From Nitrosomonas sp. Nm33 (GTDB lineage Bacteria; Pseudomonadota; Gammaproteobacteria; Burkholderiales; Nitrosomonadaceae): 57,913 nucleotides of DNA. The stretch spans positions 1 through 57,913 of the forward strand of contig NZ_FNPJ01000012.1 in assembly GCF_900107265.1 (NCBI RefSeq). The letters run 5' to 3'. Both the position numbers and the translations under genes were made by a program. Shown here in pieces: positions 19,845 to 30,494 of the stretch; the stretch's first letter is position 1, and each line of letters opens with the position of its first letter. The notes under the pieces are model-generated. The model made no database searches. It was not told where the DNA came from and worked only from the letters and a program-made list of their open reading frames with translations.

Positions 19845-19873
19845 ATTCTAACTGAAACATCGTATGGGTTCAA
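19845..19873 (-). promoter_or_regulatory. Sigma-70 promoter for tRNA-Val
   Basis: On the minus strand TTGAAC (19868-19873) and TAGAAT (19845-19850) are separated by exactly 17 bp, and the tRNA begins 12 bp after the -10 hexamer. Both position and spacing are right for a tRNA promoter. Confidence 0.6.
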
Positions 19874-20149
19874 ATATAAGTTAAAAAGAATGATTTCTCT
19901 AGAATTTTGAAGTTTATATATCATTTTGATTAGAATAACCAACATGATTAGAAGCAAGGTAACCAAATATTGATTACTTTTAGAGATAAAAAATAAATTT
20001 TTTACTACACGTATAATTAGTAACATTTTCCCTCGCTTAAAGTTAGGTTAAATGAAAATCTAACAAGAACTGGTTTATTGGCATGGCAAGAAAATAACTA
20101 TTATTCTTTGTCATTTTTGAGAAACTCATTACTGAATGTCTGAGGCTAA

Positions 20150-21124
20150 ATGAACGTTAAATTTAATTATGTTGCTCCCAAATGGTTACCAGGCGGTAAT
20201 GTACAGACCATTTATCCTTATTTTCTAAAGCCATCACCGCAGGTAACTTTGCAGCGTGAGCGCTGGGAGATTGATGATGGTGATTTTGTCGATGTTGATT
20301 GGCTTGAAGGTCCTTTGGATAAGCCGCTGGTGGTTATGTTTCATGGACTTGAAGGAAACTCACGCAGTCATTATTCGCTCAGTATTTTGAATCATTTGCG
20401 AGAGCAAAACTGGCGTGGCGCGGTCATTCATTTCCGTGGTTGCTCTGGGGAGTCTAATAGACTACCCCGTGCTTATCATGCGGGTGATTCAATGGAAATA
20501 GATTGGATGCTACGACGGATAGCGCATCAATGTGAGTTGCAGAAATCAGGTTTGCCACTTTACGTAATCGGCATTTCACTTGGAGGAAATGTTTTATTGA
20601 AATGGTTGGGTGAACAAGGTGGTCAAGCAAGCAGATTGATTACAGCTGCTGCTGCAGTTTCAGCTCCACTTGATTTGGCTGCTGCTGGAAAGACGCTTGA
20701 TTTAGGTTTTAACCAAATCTATACCCGGCATTTTCTGAGCTCTTTAAAACGTAAAGCATTAGAAAAACATAAGCGCTTTCCGGGTTTGCTCGATGAGAAG
20801 GCGATTGCTGCAACTAGCTCGCTATATGAATTCGATAATCATGTCACAGCACCCCTGCATGGCTTCCTTAACACGGAGGAGTACTGGAGTAAATCCAGCA
20901 GCAAGCCTTGGCTTCAACATATCCAGGTTCCCACTTTTGTTATCAATGCGCGAAATGATCCATTCATGCCGGCTGATGCATTGCCGGCAAGAAGCAAGGT
21001 TTCATCTATGGTTTTTCTTGAATTTCCTGAGCAAGGTGGACATGTTGGATTTATGCATGGAACCTTCCCTGGTCAGCTTAGTTGGCTGCCTCAACGGATT
21101 ACCAGCTTCTTTCAATCAGCGTGA
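20150..21124 (+). CDS. yheT: Alpha/beta hydrolase of the YheT/EMBL-like family
   Basis: The 324-residue product belongs to the YheT family (COG0429) of alpha/beta-hydrolases, whose physiological substrate is not established. It has the family start APKWLPGGNVQTIYPYF, the oxyanion region VVMFHGLEGNSRSHYS (about residues 61-76), RGCSGESNRLPRAYHAGD, the nucleophile elbow GISLGG with serine about residue 143, an acid candidate in INARNDPFMP and a histidine in GGHVGFMHG. So the catalytic triad appears complete. No signal peptide or membrane segment is seen. It stands alone on the plus strand, convergent with trhP. Confidence 0.92.
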   Translation: MNVKFNYVAPKWLPGGNVQTIYPYFLKPSPQVTLQRERWEIDDGDFVDVDWLEGPLDKPLVVMFHGLEGNSRSHYSLSILNHLREQNWRGAVIHFRGCSGESNRLPRAYHAGDSMEIDWMLRRIAHQCELQKSGLPLYVIGISLGGNVLLKWLGEQGGQASRLITAAAAVSAPLDLAAAGKTLDLGFNQIYTRHFLSSLKRKALEKHKRFPGLLDEKAIAATSSLYEFDNHVTAPLHGFLNTEEYWSKSSSKPWLQHIQVPTFVINARNDPFMPADALPARSKVSSMVFLEFPEQGGHVGFMHGTFPGQLSWLPQRITSFFQSA

Positions 21125-21160
21125 ACGTTCGGACTGTTCTCTTTAGTAGATTTGTTTGGA

Positions 21161-22516
21161 TCAAGATAGGAACCTTGCTAAAAAAGCTTTTTCAACATTT
21201 CCTTTGAGTGGAATTCTCACCCGGTGACCACTACCTGGAGCAACATGAATAGTCATGCCATCTAAGTTTTGCATCTGCTCCAATTCAATCACTTGGTTGC
21301 CGGAAGGGTGAATGATCTCCAAGCGATCACCTATCTCAAAGCGATTCTTAACCAGAATTTCAGCCATGCCACTGATTTGATCGATAGCAGTAACATCACC
21401 CACATATTGACTACGGTTTGATTCTGAATGACCGCGCAGATAGTTCTGAGTTTCATGACTGTGATGCCGCTGGTAGAAACCGTCGGTATAGCCACGATTG
21501 GCAAGTCCTTCCAATTGACTAAGTAGGGCAGGATCGAAGGGGCGATTAGCTATCGCATCATCTATCGCTTTACGGTAAACTTGGGCTGTGCGCGCAACAT
21601 AATAGGCTGATTTGGTTCGCCCTTCGATTTTGAGAGAATCTATTCCGATTTTGACGAGTCGCCCGATATGTTCTACTGCGCGTAGATCTTTGGAGTTCAT
21701 AATATACGTGCCATGCTCATCTTCCATGATAGGCATTAGCTGGCCGGGGCGTTCTCCTTCTTCAATGAGATAAACATGATCTGCAGCAGGATGTCGTTTG
21801 ACAGTACCCTGAGGGGTAGGTTGTTGCATTAATGCTTGGTTAAAATCGAAGTCAATTTTTTGCAAAGGCTCAATGTCACCAGTAGCATTTTCTTCGGCTG
21901 ATTTGACTTTATAATCCCATCGACATGAATTGGTGCAGGTACCCTGGTTTGGGTCGCGGTGATTAAAGTAGCCTGATAACAAGCACCGTCCTGAATAGGC
22001 CATGCATAAGGCACCGTGAACAAACACTTCCAGTTCCATATCTGGGCAAAGTTGTCGGATCTCGCTAATTTCGTCGAGCGATAGTTCTCTGGATAGGATG
22101 ACGCGTGTTAATCCGATTTTCTGCCAGAATTTTACCGCAGCGTAATTGACAGTATTGGCTTGAACAGAGAGATGGATAGGAATATCCGGCCATTTTTCTC
22201 TGACTAACATAATAAGTCCGGGGTCTGCCATAATCAGCGCATCAGGTTTGAGCTCAATGACGGGCGCCATATCAGCCATATAGGTTTTTACCTTGGCGCT
22301 ATGAGGCATAAGGTTGCTTGTAACAAAGAATTTTTTGCTGATCGCATGCGCTTCTGTGATGCCGGTACGTAATTGCTCCAGAGAAAACTCATTATTGCGG
22401 GCTCGTAAAGAATACCGTGGTTGACCGGCGTAAACTGCATCAGCGCCGTAGGCATAAGCAATATGCATTTTCTCCAGTGAGCCAGCTGGCAGTAAAAGTT
22501 CAGGGGTGTTTAGCAT
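21161..22516 (-). CDS. trhP: U32-family tRNA hydroxylation protein TrhP (YegQ)
   Basis: Members of this clade take part in prephenate-dependent hydroxylation of uridine 34 (ho5U) in certain tRNAs; older annotations call them U32 peptidases. The product (451 residues from the chosen start) closely follows E. coli YegQ: PELLLPAGSLEKMHIAYAYG, ADAVYAGQPRYSLRARNNEF, VHGALCMAYSGRCLLSGYFN and GTCTNSCRWDY, with the clustered cysteines of the U32 fold (likely metal or Fe-S ligands). I chose ATG 22516 because it aligns with the family start; an upstream in-frame ATG at 22570 would add 18 unconserved residues. It is divergent from dnaE. Confidence 0.93.
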   Translation of the reverse strand: MLNTPELLLPAGSLEKMHIAYAYGADAVYAGQPRYSLRARNNEFSLEQLRTGITEAHAISKKFFVTSNLMPHSAKVKTYMADMAPVIELKPDALIMADPGLIMLVREKWPDIPIHLSVQANTVNYAAVKFWQKIGLTRVILSRELSLDEISEIRQLCPDMELEVFVHGALCMAYSGRCLLSGYFNHRDPNQGTCTNSCRWDYKVKSAEENATGDIEPLQKIDFDFNQALMQQPTPQGTVKRHPAADHVYLIEEGERPGQLMPIMEDEHGTYIMNSKDLRAVEHIGRLVKIGIDSLKIEGRTKSAYYVARTAQVYRKAIDDAIANRPFDPALLSQLEGLANRGYTDGFYQRHHSHETQNYLRGHSESNRSQYVGDVTAIDQISGMAEILVKNRFEIGDRLEIIHPSGNQVIELEQMQNLDGMTIHVAPGSGHRVRIPLKGNVEKAFLARFLS

Positions 22517-22647
22517 AGTGTAAAATGAGCAAGTAATGTTAGATCGATGTCCAGTTTTGTACGCATACAAGACTACGCAGATTAATAGTTGAATAATCCC
22601 CAGAAGTAATCCTGAAAGCTAAATAGCTAATTTTAAATTATAGCATT

Positions 22648-25600
22648 ATGCTGGCTGACCCCGCTTTTATCCACCTTCGACTGCATAGCGAGTACTCTGT
22701 CGTCGACAGTATAGTTCGCATCGATGAAGTTTTATCAAAAGCAGCATCAGATAATATGCCAGCATTGGCGTTGACGGATCTCGCTAATCTCTTTGGATTG
22801 ATCAAATTCTATCAAAGCGCCTACAAAAAAGGTATTAAACCCATCATTGGGTGTGATATCTGGATTACTAATGAGACAGATCGTGATAAGCCTACCCGCG
22901 TTTTATTGTTATGCCAATCTTATGCTGGTTACTTGTTATTGTGTCGTTTGCTATCGCGGGCTTATCGTGAGAATTTGTACCGTGGCCGGGTTGAATTCCG
23001 GAAATCATGGTTTCATGCTGATGAAGGTGGAACAGATGGATTGATTCTGCTGTCAGGTGCCTATCATGGCGAGATCGGATGGCATCTATCACAGAATAAT
23101 TTAAGTACAGCTGAAACACTGGCTCAAGAATGGGCAAACTTGTTTCCAGGACGATTTTATATCGAATTACAGCGAAGCGGCAACGCGAACGAGGAAAGCT
23201 GTGTACGCAATTCTCTGCAGCTGGCTTCCAAATTACAATTACCTGTTGTAGCGACGCATGCAGTGCAATTTTTAGAACCTGAAGATTATAAAGCTCATGA
23301 AGCTAGGGTATGCATTGCAGAAGGATATGTGTTAGGCGATCGCCGGCGCCCGCATCATTTTACCGAGCAGCAATATTTTAAAACACAAGCAGAAATGCAG
23401 GCTCTTTTTGCGGATATACCATCTGCTCTTGCCAACAGTGTAGAAATTGCCAAGCGCTGCTCACTTGTGCTCGAGCTAGGGGTTAACCGCTTACCCATAT
23501 TTCCAACACCGGGTACAGTCAGTATTGAACAATACTTACGTGAGCAGGCCGAAGCCGGACTAGAGAAACGCCTGTGTGTTCTGTTTCCAGATGCCGGAGT
23601 ATATGCTTCGAAGCTGCCAAAGTATCAGGACAGACTGGGTTTCGAAGTCAATACTATCATCCAAATGGGATTTGCAGGCTATTTCTTAATCGTCGCGGAT
23701 TTTATCAACTGGGCCAAGCAGAACGATGTGCCAGTAGGTCCAGGGCGTGGGTCGGGTGCAGGCTCTCTAGTTGCGTATTCACTTGGGATCACTGATCTTG
23801 ACCCGATGCGCTATGATTTGTTGTTCGAGCGTTTCCTGAATCCCGAACGGGTATCTATGCCAGATTTTGATATCGACTTCTGTCAGGATAGACGTGAGCG
23901 CGTCATTGAATATGTGAAACAGCGCTATGGTGCTGAGAGCGTTTCACAGATTGTTACTTTTGGCACGATGGCAGCAAAAGCAGTCGTGCGAGATGTGGGC
24001 CGTGTGCTGGATCTACCGTATAACTTTGTCGATCAATTAGCCAAATTAGTGCCATTCGAGATCGGTATGACGCTAAAAAAAGCACGTGCTGTCGAACCTC
24101 AGCTGGAACAGCGTGCACAAGAGGAAGAAGATGTGCGTAATTTGCTGGAACTGGCAGAACGTCTGGAAGGGCTGACTCGTAATGTGGGGATGCATGCAGG
24201 CGGTGTGCTGATCGCACCTGGCAAGATTACCGATTTTTGCCCTGTGTATTGCGCCGATTCGGGAGATTCGGTAGTCAGCCAGTTTGATAAGGATGATGTC
24301 GAGAAAATTGGTCTGGTAAAGTTTGATTTTCTTGGGCTGCGTACCCTCACTATTCTAGATAGAGCCGTAAACGATATTCGGCAGCGCTATGCTGAAGCAG
24401 GTGCACAGGCAGCCGATCGGCAAGCTGGGCAGTCGATACCCTCGCTGAATCAATCTTTTTCTTTAAATCATATTCCTTTAGAGGATGCTGCGACCTATGC
24501 GTTGATGAGAAAAGGCAACGCAATCGGAATCTTCCAATTTGAATCACGTGGAATGAAAGATCTGCTGCAAAAAGCGAGGCCTGATCGGTTCGAAGATCTG
24601 ATCGCGCTGGTAGCACTTTATCGCCCTGGGCCCATGGATTTGATTCCCGAATTTATAGAACGTAAACACGGTAAACGTGTGGAATATCTGGATTCACGTC
24701 TGGAACCTATTCTTGGGCCAACGTATGGCGTCATGATTTATCAGGAACAAGTGATGCAAATTGCTCAGGTGATAGGCGGGTATAGCCTCGGGGGCGCTGA
24801 TTTATTACGGCGTGCGATGGGCAAAAAAAAGGTAGAGGAAATGGCGCAGCAGCGTGATATTTTTGTAGCGGGCGCAATCAGGAATGGTTTGACTGAACAG
24901 AATGCGATTACGCTCTTTGATTTGATGGAAAAATTTGCTGGCTACGGTTTCAACAAATCGCATGCTGCAGCTTATGCTTTGATCGCCTTTCAGACGGCTT
25001 ACCTTAAAACACACTACCCTGCAGAGTTTATGGCTGCATGTTTGTCGGCAGAAATGAATGATACCGATAAGATCAATGTGTTTTACGGAGACTGCCTGGC
25101 TAATCGACTAACTATTTTGCCACCAGATATCAATCGATCCGAATATCGTTTTATCCCAATTGACGAAAAAAACATTCGTTATGGCCTGGGGGCAGTGAAG
25201 GGCACTGGGGAAGGGGCTATCTCAGCCATTATCGAAGCGCGTAATCAAGGTGGATTGTTTACTGATTTGTTTGATTTCTGTTGTCGGGTTGATCGGCGAG
25301 TGATAAATCGCCGTGTTATGGAATCACTCATTCGTGTCGGTGCATTTGATAGTATCGATCCTAACCGGGCAGGTTTATTAGCGTCAGTAGGGATCGCAAT
25401 CGAATTTGCCGAGCAACGCAGTTTATCAATTCATCAGACTAGCTTATTTGCGGAGATTGAGAATAATTTTCAACATCCAGCTTTAGTCAACGTTCCCCAA
25501 TGGTCAGAAAAAGAAATACTGCAGAATGAGAAGCTGGGATTAGGGTTTTATTTCAGCGGACATCCTTTTTCTGCCCACGTAAAAGAGCTTAGCCAGTTTG

Positions 25601-26193
25601 TCCAGACCCGCCTAGACCGGCTTAATCCAAGTCCACGACGAGAACTCCAGCTAATTGCTGGTGTGATTCATTCTATTCGCACGCAAATGACGCGTCGAGG
25701 GAAAATGGCCATCATTGTGTTAGACGATGGCCATGCTCAAGTAGAGGTCGTGGTTTATAACGAATTATTTTGTCATCACAGTGATTGGTTAAAAGAAGAT
25801 AAGCTTCTGATTGCTGAAGTGACTATTAGCAACATTGTTGGAAGCAACGATGAACTTCGTATTGTTGCCGATAAACTTTATAGCCTTGCGAGTGCCCGCT
25901 CTTGCTATGCAAAAAAATTAAGGCTCGTAATAAACGGTTCTGCAACATCTGAGATAGCCAGTGTGACTAAGCTCAGTGAATTACTCATGCCCTATCGACA
26001 AGATAGCATAGCCAAAAATAAAGGTGCAGAGAACCATCTTTATTCCTACTGCCCTATAACGATCATTTACCGAAATCAATATGCGATCTGCGAAATGGAA
26101 TTCGGTGATGCTTGGCGTGTTTATCTGGATGACATATTGGTTGAATCACTATTTACCTATCTAAAGTCAGAAAACGTTGTAATCATTTATTGA
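22648..26193 (+). CDS. dnaE: DNA polymerase III subunit alpha
   Basis: This is the replicative polymerase subunit. The 1181-residue product has the N-terminal PHP domain (FIHLRLHSEYSVVDSIVRID), the polymerase core with PVGPGRGSGAGSLVAYSLGI and the catalytic aspartates in MPDFDIDFCQDRRERVIEYV (about residues 405-425), the helix-hairpin-helix region, the internal beta-clamp binding motif QTSLF at about residues 929-933, and the OB domain (QLIAGVIHSIRTQMTRRGKM). It matches E. coli DnaE (1160 residues) rather than DnaE2. ATG 22648 gives the family N-terminus. It is convergent with sucB (21-bp gap). Confidence 0.98.
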   Translation: MLADPAFIHLRLHSEYSVVDSIVRIDEVLSKAASDNMPALALTDLANLFGLIKFYQSAYKKGIKPIIGCDIWITNETDRDKPTRVLLLCQSYAGYLLLCRLLSRAYRENLYRGRVEFRKSWFHADEGGTDGLILLSGAYHGEIGWHLSQNNLSTAETLAQEWANLFPGRFYIELQRSGNANEESCVRNSLQLASKLQLPVVATHAVQFLEPEDYKAHEARVCIAEGYVLGDRRRPHHFTEQQYFKTQAEMQALFADIPSALANSVEIAKRCSLVLELGVNRLPIFPTPGTVSIEQYLREQAEAGLEKRLCVLFPDAGVYASKLPKYQDRLGFEVNTIIQMGFAGYFLIVADFINWAKQNDVPVGPGRGSGAGSLVAYSLGITDLDPMRYDLLFERFLNPERVSMPDFDIDFCQDRRERVIEYVKQRYGAESVSQIVTFGTMAAKAVVRDVGRVLDLPYNFVDQLAKLVPFEIGMTLKKARAVEPQLEQRAQEEEDVRNLLELAERLEGLTRNVGMHAGGVLIAPGKITDFCPVYCADSGDSVVSQFDKDDVEKIGLVKFDFLGLRTLTILDRAVNDIRQRYAEAGAQAADRQAGQSIPSLNQSFSLNHIPLEDAATYALMRKGNAIGIFQFESRGMKDLLQKARPDRFEDLIALVALYRPGPMDLIPEFIERKHGKRVEYLDSRLEPILGPTYGVMIYQEQVMQIAQVIGGYSLGGADLLRRAMGKKKVEEMAQQRDIFVAGAIRNGLTEQNAITLFDLMEKFAGYGFNKSHAAAYALIAFQTAYLKTHYPAEFMAACLSAEMNDTDKINVFYGDCLANRLTILPPDINRSEYRFIPIDEKNIRYGLGAVKGTGEGAISAIIEARNQGGLFTDLFDFCCRVDRRVINRRVMESLIRVGAFDSIDPNRAGLLASVGIAIEFAEQRSLSIHQTSLFAEIENNFQHPALVNVPQWSEKEILQNEKLGLGFYFSGHPFSAHVKELSQFVQTRLDRLNPSPRRELQLIAGVIHSIRTQMTRRGKMAIIVLDDGHAQVEVVVYNELFCHHSDWLKEDKLLIAEVTISNIVGSNDELRIVADKLYSLASARSCYAKKLRLVINGSATSEIASVTKLSELLMPYRQDSIAKNKGAENHLYSYCPITIIYRNQYAICEMEFGDAWRVYLDDILVESLFTYLKSENVVIIY

Positions 26194-26214
26194 TTAGGCC
26201 CATTTTTTAATTGC

Positions 26215-27444
26215 TCATTGCTCAAATAACGGACTGACTGGATATTCTAATGCTTCCTTGATTGCAACGAGCGAGAGCACAGCCTCACGACCATCAATAA
26301 TGCGATGATCATAAGAGAGCGCAAGATAATTGATAGGTCGTATAACGATCTGACCATTTTCAACTACAGGGCGCTGTTTGGTCGCGTGAATGCCTAGAAT
26401 CGCACTTTGCGGTGGATTGATAATTGGCGTGGAAAGCATGGATCCAAAGATACCCCCATTAGTAATAGAAAAGGTACCACCGGTTAATTCTTCAATAGTC
26501 AATTTGCCATCTTGCGCTTTTTTTGAGAAATCAGCGATTTGCTTTTCTATCTCTGCCAGTGATAACTGATCAGCGTTACGGATAATCGGTACCACCAATC
26601 CACGGGAACTTGCAACAGCGATACCGATATCGTAATAACCATGATAAACAATGTCGTTACCATCTACCGAAGCATTGATAATAGGAAATTTTTTCAGTGC
26701 GGCAACAGCCGCTTTGACGAAGAATGAGGTAATCCCGAGTTTAACTCCGTGCTCTTTTTCAAAGGTATCTTTGTAACGCGCACGTAAATCCATAATCGCC
26801 TGCATATTGACTTCATTGAATGTCGTCAGAGTTGCAGTTGTCGATTGAGACTGTACCAATCGTTCAGCAATACGCATGCGTAGTCTTGTCATAGGTACGC
26901 GTTGCTCAGGCCGAGCACCAGCTGCTGCCATTGCACCTATCTCAGGTATTTCCGTTCTGGCTGGAGAAATAATGACCTTGCTTTTCACATAGGCTAGGAT
27001 ATCTTCTTTGGTGATGCGACCGTCGCGTCCTGTCCCGCTAATAGCATTGATTTCATCCCAGCTGAGATTGTTTTCATCAGCAACCTTTTTAGCTGCTGGC
27101 ATCAGCTTGGGTGTCACCTGTTCAGCTTCTTTTGTTATTACCTCGGGGGAGACAGGCTCTATTTCAGGGACAGCTACAGCTTCAGCACGAACTTGAGCCT
27201 TATGAGTTTCTGTCTCTATCTTAGCGATCACTTCACCAGCCATTACTGTAGCACCATCACCCTTAATGATTTCGGCTAGGATACCATCCCGTGGGGCAGG
27301 TAGCTCCATAACTACTTTATCAGTTTCAACATCAACAAGATTTTCACCACGATTAACCAGCTCACCTTGCTGCTTGTGCCAGGAAATCAAAGTGGCTTCA
27401 GTAACCGATTCAGATAATTGAGGTACTTTGACTTCGATTAACAT
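26215..27444 (-). CDS. sucB: 2-oxoglutarate dehydrogenase E2 (dihydrolipoyl succinyltransferase)
   Basis: E2 forms the core of the 2-oxoglutarate dehydrogenase complex and transfers the succinyl group to CoA. The 409-residue product has one lipoyl domain with the lipoylated lysine at residue 43 ([13 protein letters not shown]), a hinge, an E3-binding domain ([20 protein letters not shown], about residues 120-140), and the catalytic domain ending with [13 protein letters not shown], which holds the active-site histidine and aspartate. It lies 15 bp after sucA. The E3 gene (lpd), often next in the operon, is not found downstream; dnaE follows in the opposite direction. Confidence 0.97.
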   Translation of the reverse strand: MLIEVKVPQLSESVTEATLISWHKQQGELVNRGENLVDVETDKVVMELPAPRDGILAEIIKGDGATVMAGEVIAKIETETHKAQVRAEAVAVPEIEPVSPEVITKEAEQVTPKLMPAAKKVADENNLSWDEINAISGTGRDGRITKEDILAYVKSKVIISPARTEIPEIGAMAAAGARPEQRVPMTRLRMRIAERLVQSQSTTATLTTFNEVNMQAIMDLRARYKDTFEKEHGVKLGITSFFVKAAVAALKKFPIINASVDGNDIVYHGYYDIGIAVASSRGLVVPIIRNADQLSLAEIEKQIADFSKKAQDGKLTIEELTGGTFSITNGGIFGSMLSTPIINPPQSAILGIHATKQRPVVENGQIVIRPINYLALSYDHRIIDGREAVLSLVAIKEALEYPVSPLFEQ

Positions 27445-27459
27445 AATCTGTTTTCCTTT

Positions 27460-30327
27460 TTAAATTTTATCCCGGAATGCCGCCTCAACCAGTCCCTGCT
27501 GCTGGAATCGGTCCAGCTCCAGATAACCAACAGCAGGTGATGCTGAGGAAGGACGCAAAGCGTAGCTGAGGATCTGGTCAGGTCGCTTATGCCTAAGGAT
27601 GTAGTGTTGAATACGGTGCCAAGCTCCCTGGTTACCTGGTTCTTCCTGGCACCAGATGATTTCCTTGGCATTATGGTAACGATCTATTTCTGCTTGAAAA
27701 TCTTCGTGTGGGAAGGGATAGAGTTGTTCGAGCCGAATGATGGCCATGTCTGTAATGTCTTCTTTGCGGCGATAGGCGAGTAATTCATAATATACCTTGC
27801 CACTACAGGTAATGATGCGTTTTACCTTATCAGCATTGAGATGTTCCGTTTCGGGGATGACAGCTTGGAATTGACCATGAGCGAGATCTTCTAGTGACGA
27901 TATCGATTCTTTATGTCGAAGTAAGCTTTTGGGCATCATGATGATTAACGGTTTGCGAATTGGACGGATCAATTGTCGCCGCAACAAATGAAAGGTCTGA
28001 GCGGGTGTAGAAGGAACACATACCTGAATATTATATTCCGCGCATAACTGCAAGAATCGCTCTAACCGAGCCGACGAATGTTCAGGTCCTTGTCCCTCAT
28101 AACCATGTGGCAGCATCATGACTAATCCGCATAAACGTCCCCATTTGGCTTCGCCCGATGTAATAAATTGGTCAATCACAACCTGTGCGACATTAGCAAA
28201 GTCACCAAACTGCGCCTCCCAAATAACGAGCCCATTCGGTTGTGCCGTTGCATAGCCATACTCAAAACCTAATACGGCTTCTTCCGAGAGCATTGAATCG
28301 ATAATAGTCAAATCAGGTTGCTTCGGTGTAATATACCGAAGTGGCACATAGATGCCACTTTCCCATTGCTCTTGTTCAGGATTCTGATCATGTAATACTG
28401 CGTGGCGGTGAAAAAAAGTTCCACGTCCGCTATCTTGTCCGGAGAAACGAATTGGATAACCTTCTTTTAATAGTGAAGCATAAGCTAAATTTTCAGCCAT
28501 TCCCCAATCCAATGGCAGATTTCCTTTCCCCATCTCACGTCGATCAGCAATAATTTTCTCAACCCTCGGGTGTAATTTAAAAGTTGCCGGAATATCTGTG
28601 AGACGTTCCGCAAGGAACTTTAATTTATCAATGGGAACTCCTGTTTTTATCGGTTGATTCCATTTGCTGGGGTTGAGAAAAGGCGCCCAATTGATTGCAT
28701 GAGGTGATTTATAATCATAGAGAATGGTCTTGTTAGGGTTGTGACCTGCATCCATTGCATCATAATAGGCCTTGACCATAACCTCTGCCTCTGCCACAGC
28801 AATGACGCCCTCTGCTACCAGCTTATCCATGTAAAGCTTGCGTGTCCCAGAATGTTTATTGATGATGCGGTACATGGAGGGTTGCGTGACCATCGGCTCG
28901 TCCTGCTCATTGTGACCTTGCTTACGAAAACAGACTAAATCAATTACGACATCCTTGTGAAACTGCATGCGAAAATCCAATGCAATTTCTGTCACCATGA
29001 CTACAGCCTCAGGATCGTCGCCATTGACATGAAAAATTGGCGCTTCGATCATTTTTGCCACATCAGTACAGTAAAGGGTGGACCGGCTGTCACGAGGATC
29101 TGAGGTGGTAAAGCCGATTTGGTTGTTAATAATGATATGAACGGTACCACCTGTACCATAACCTCTTGTTTGCGACAGGTTTAATGTTTCCATTACCACC
29201 CCCTGTCCTGAGAAGGCTGCGTCGCCATGCAGTAGCACGGGAATGACTAACTCTCCCTTTTTATCGTGTAAACGATGTTGGCGGGCGAGGACCGACCCCT
29301 CTACCACGGAATCAACGATTTCAAGGTGTGAGGGATTAAACGCGAGTGCAAGATATACAATTCCACCCTGTGTCATAACAGCGGACGAGAATCCCTGGTG
29401 ATATTTGACATCGCCAGCAGTGAGCGTCTGCACTTTTTTTCCTTCAAATTCTAGAAACAGGTCTGAGGGCATTTTACCTAGTGTGTTGACGAGGACATTA
29501 AGTCTGCCTCGATGTGCCATGCCGATCACGATTTCTTTTATGCCTACTTCTCCGGCGTGCTGTAGCAATTTATCCAGTAAAGGAATCAGACTTTCGTTTC
29601 CTTCACCGGAGAAACGTTTTTGTCCAACATAACGAGTATGAAGGTATTTTTCCAGACCCTCTGCGGCAGTTAGACGTTCAAGGATATGTCGTTTATAGTC
29701 AGCAGTAAGGCTCGGCTGAGAGCGCGGACCCTCCAGGCGGTTCTGTATCCAGCGTTTCTGCTTTAAATCGGTAATGTACATATATTCTGCGCCAATTGTG
29801 CCGCAGTATGTTTGCTGCAGTATCTGTAAAATTTCCTTCAATGACGCATGCTCTTGACCTACCAATGAACCGGTATTAAAAACCGTTTCCATATCGGCTT
29901 CAGTCAATTCATAAAATGCCGGATCAAGCTCTGGTATATCGAGTACTTGCTGATGGTTAAGCGGATCGAGACGCGCCAGACGCACGCCGAGAAAACGGTA
30001 CATGTTGATAAGCTGCAGAACAGCTATTTGCTTACGTTCTTTAGCCTCAGCCGAGGTTAATGAAATAGTTACTTGGGGATAGCCAAGACGCTTTTTAGAT
30101 GGAAGAGTTTGTGCAAGTCTTACAAATGATTCAATAATAGAAGTATGAGGTACATCTCGAGCAGTTATCGTCAAAGTCTGCTGCAATGAATCAAAATAAC
30201 TACGCCATTCAGGAGATATCGAATCCGGGTTGCTGAGATATTTTTCATAGAGATCTTCGATAAAAGGAGCATTAGTACCAAATAACATTGAATTCTCAAA
30301 GAATTGTCTCATCATGACCAGACTCAT
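27460..30327 (-). CDS. sucA: 2-oxoglutarate dehydrogenase E1
   Basis: E1 is the thiamine-diphosphate enzyme that decarboxylates 2-oxoglutarate. The 955-residue product has the N-terminal E2-binding segment (ENSMLFGTNAPFIEDLYEKY), the TPP-binding region (IGMAHRGRLNVLVNTLGKMP, HGDAAFSGQGVVMETLNLS, GTVHIIINNQIGFTT) and the transketolase-like half with FGDFANVAQVVIDQFITSGE and MLPHGYEGQGPEHSSARLER. Size and motifs are standard. The start is uncertain between ATG 30327 and ATGs 12-15 bases further in; no strong Shine-Dalgarno sequence decides it. Ammonia oxidisers such as N. europaea carry this gene although they grow as obligate autotrophs. Confidence 0.97.
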   Translation of the reverse strand: MSLVMMRQFFENSMLFGTNAPFIEDLYEKYLSNPDSISPEWRSYFDSLQQTLTITARDVPHTSIIESFVRLAQTLPSKKRLGYPQVTISLTSAEAKERKQIAVLQLINMYRFLGVRLARLDPLNHQQVLDIPELDPAFYELTEADMETVFNTGSLVGQEHASLKEILQILQQTYCGTIGAEYMYITDLKQKRWIQNRLEGPRSQPSLTADYKRHILERLTAAEGLEKYLHTRYVGQKRFSGEGNESLIPLLDKLLQHAGEVGIKEIVIGMAHRGRLNVLVNTLGKMPSDLFLEFEGKKVQTLTAGDVKYHQGFSSAVMTQGGIVYLALAFNPSHLEIVDSVVEGSVLARQHRLHDKKGELVIPVLLHGDAAFSGQGVVMETLNLSQTRGYGTGGTVHIIINNQIGFTTSDPRDSRSTLYCTDVAKMIEAPIFHVNGDDPEAVVMVTEIALDFRMQFHKDVVIDLVCFRKQGHNEQDEPMVTQPSMYRIINKHSGTRKLYMDKLVAEGVIAVAEAEVMVKAYYDAMDAGHNPNKTILYDYKSPHAINWAPFLNPSKWNQPIKTGVPIDKLKFLAERLTDIPATFKLHPRVEKIIADRREMGKGNLPLDWGMAENLAYASLLKEGYPIRFSGQDSGRGTFFHRHAVLHDQNPEQEQWESGIYVPLRYITPKQPDLTIIDSMLSEEAVLGFEYGYATAQPNGLVIWEAQFGDFANVAQVVIDQFITSGEAKWGRLCGLVMMLPHGYEGQGPEHSSARLERFLQLCAEYNIQVCVPSTPAQTFHLLRRQLIRPIRKPLIIMMPKSLLRHKESISSLEDLAHGQFQAVIPETEHLNADKVKRIITCSGKVYYELLAYRRKEDITDMAIIRLEQLYPFPHEDFQAEIDRYHNAKEIIWCQEEPGNQGAWHRIQHYILRHKRPDQILSYALRPSSASPAVGYLELDRFQQQGLVEAAFRDKI

Positions 30328-30494
30328 TTTATTTTAAAAAACGAAAGCACATTAGAATAGATAGTACCTGCGCAACACGATTTATTTGATATGTCGGTCG
30401 ACCTGTATTCTAGTGATATTAATTTAACTTTATGATTTTTACCTTCTTACCCATATACACATAAAAATTAATTCTAAAACTAAGAGTGATCTTA

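Noticed and set aside
22517-22570. Longer start of trhP at 22570
   Set aside because: The added 18 residues are unlike the family start, and no ribosome-binding site precedes that ATG.
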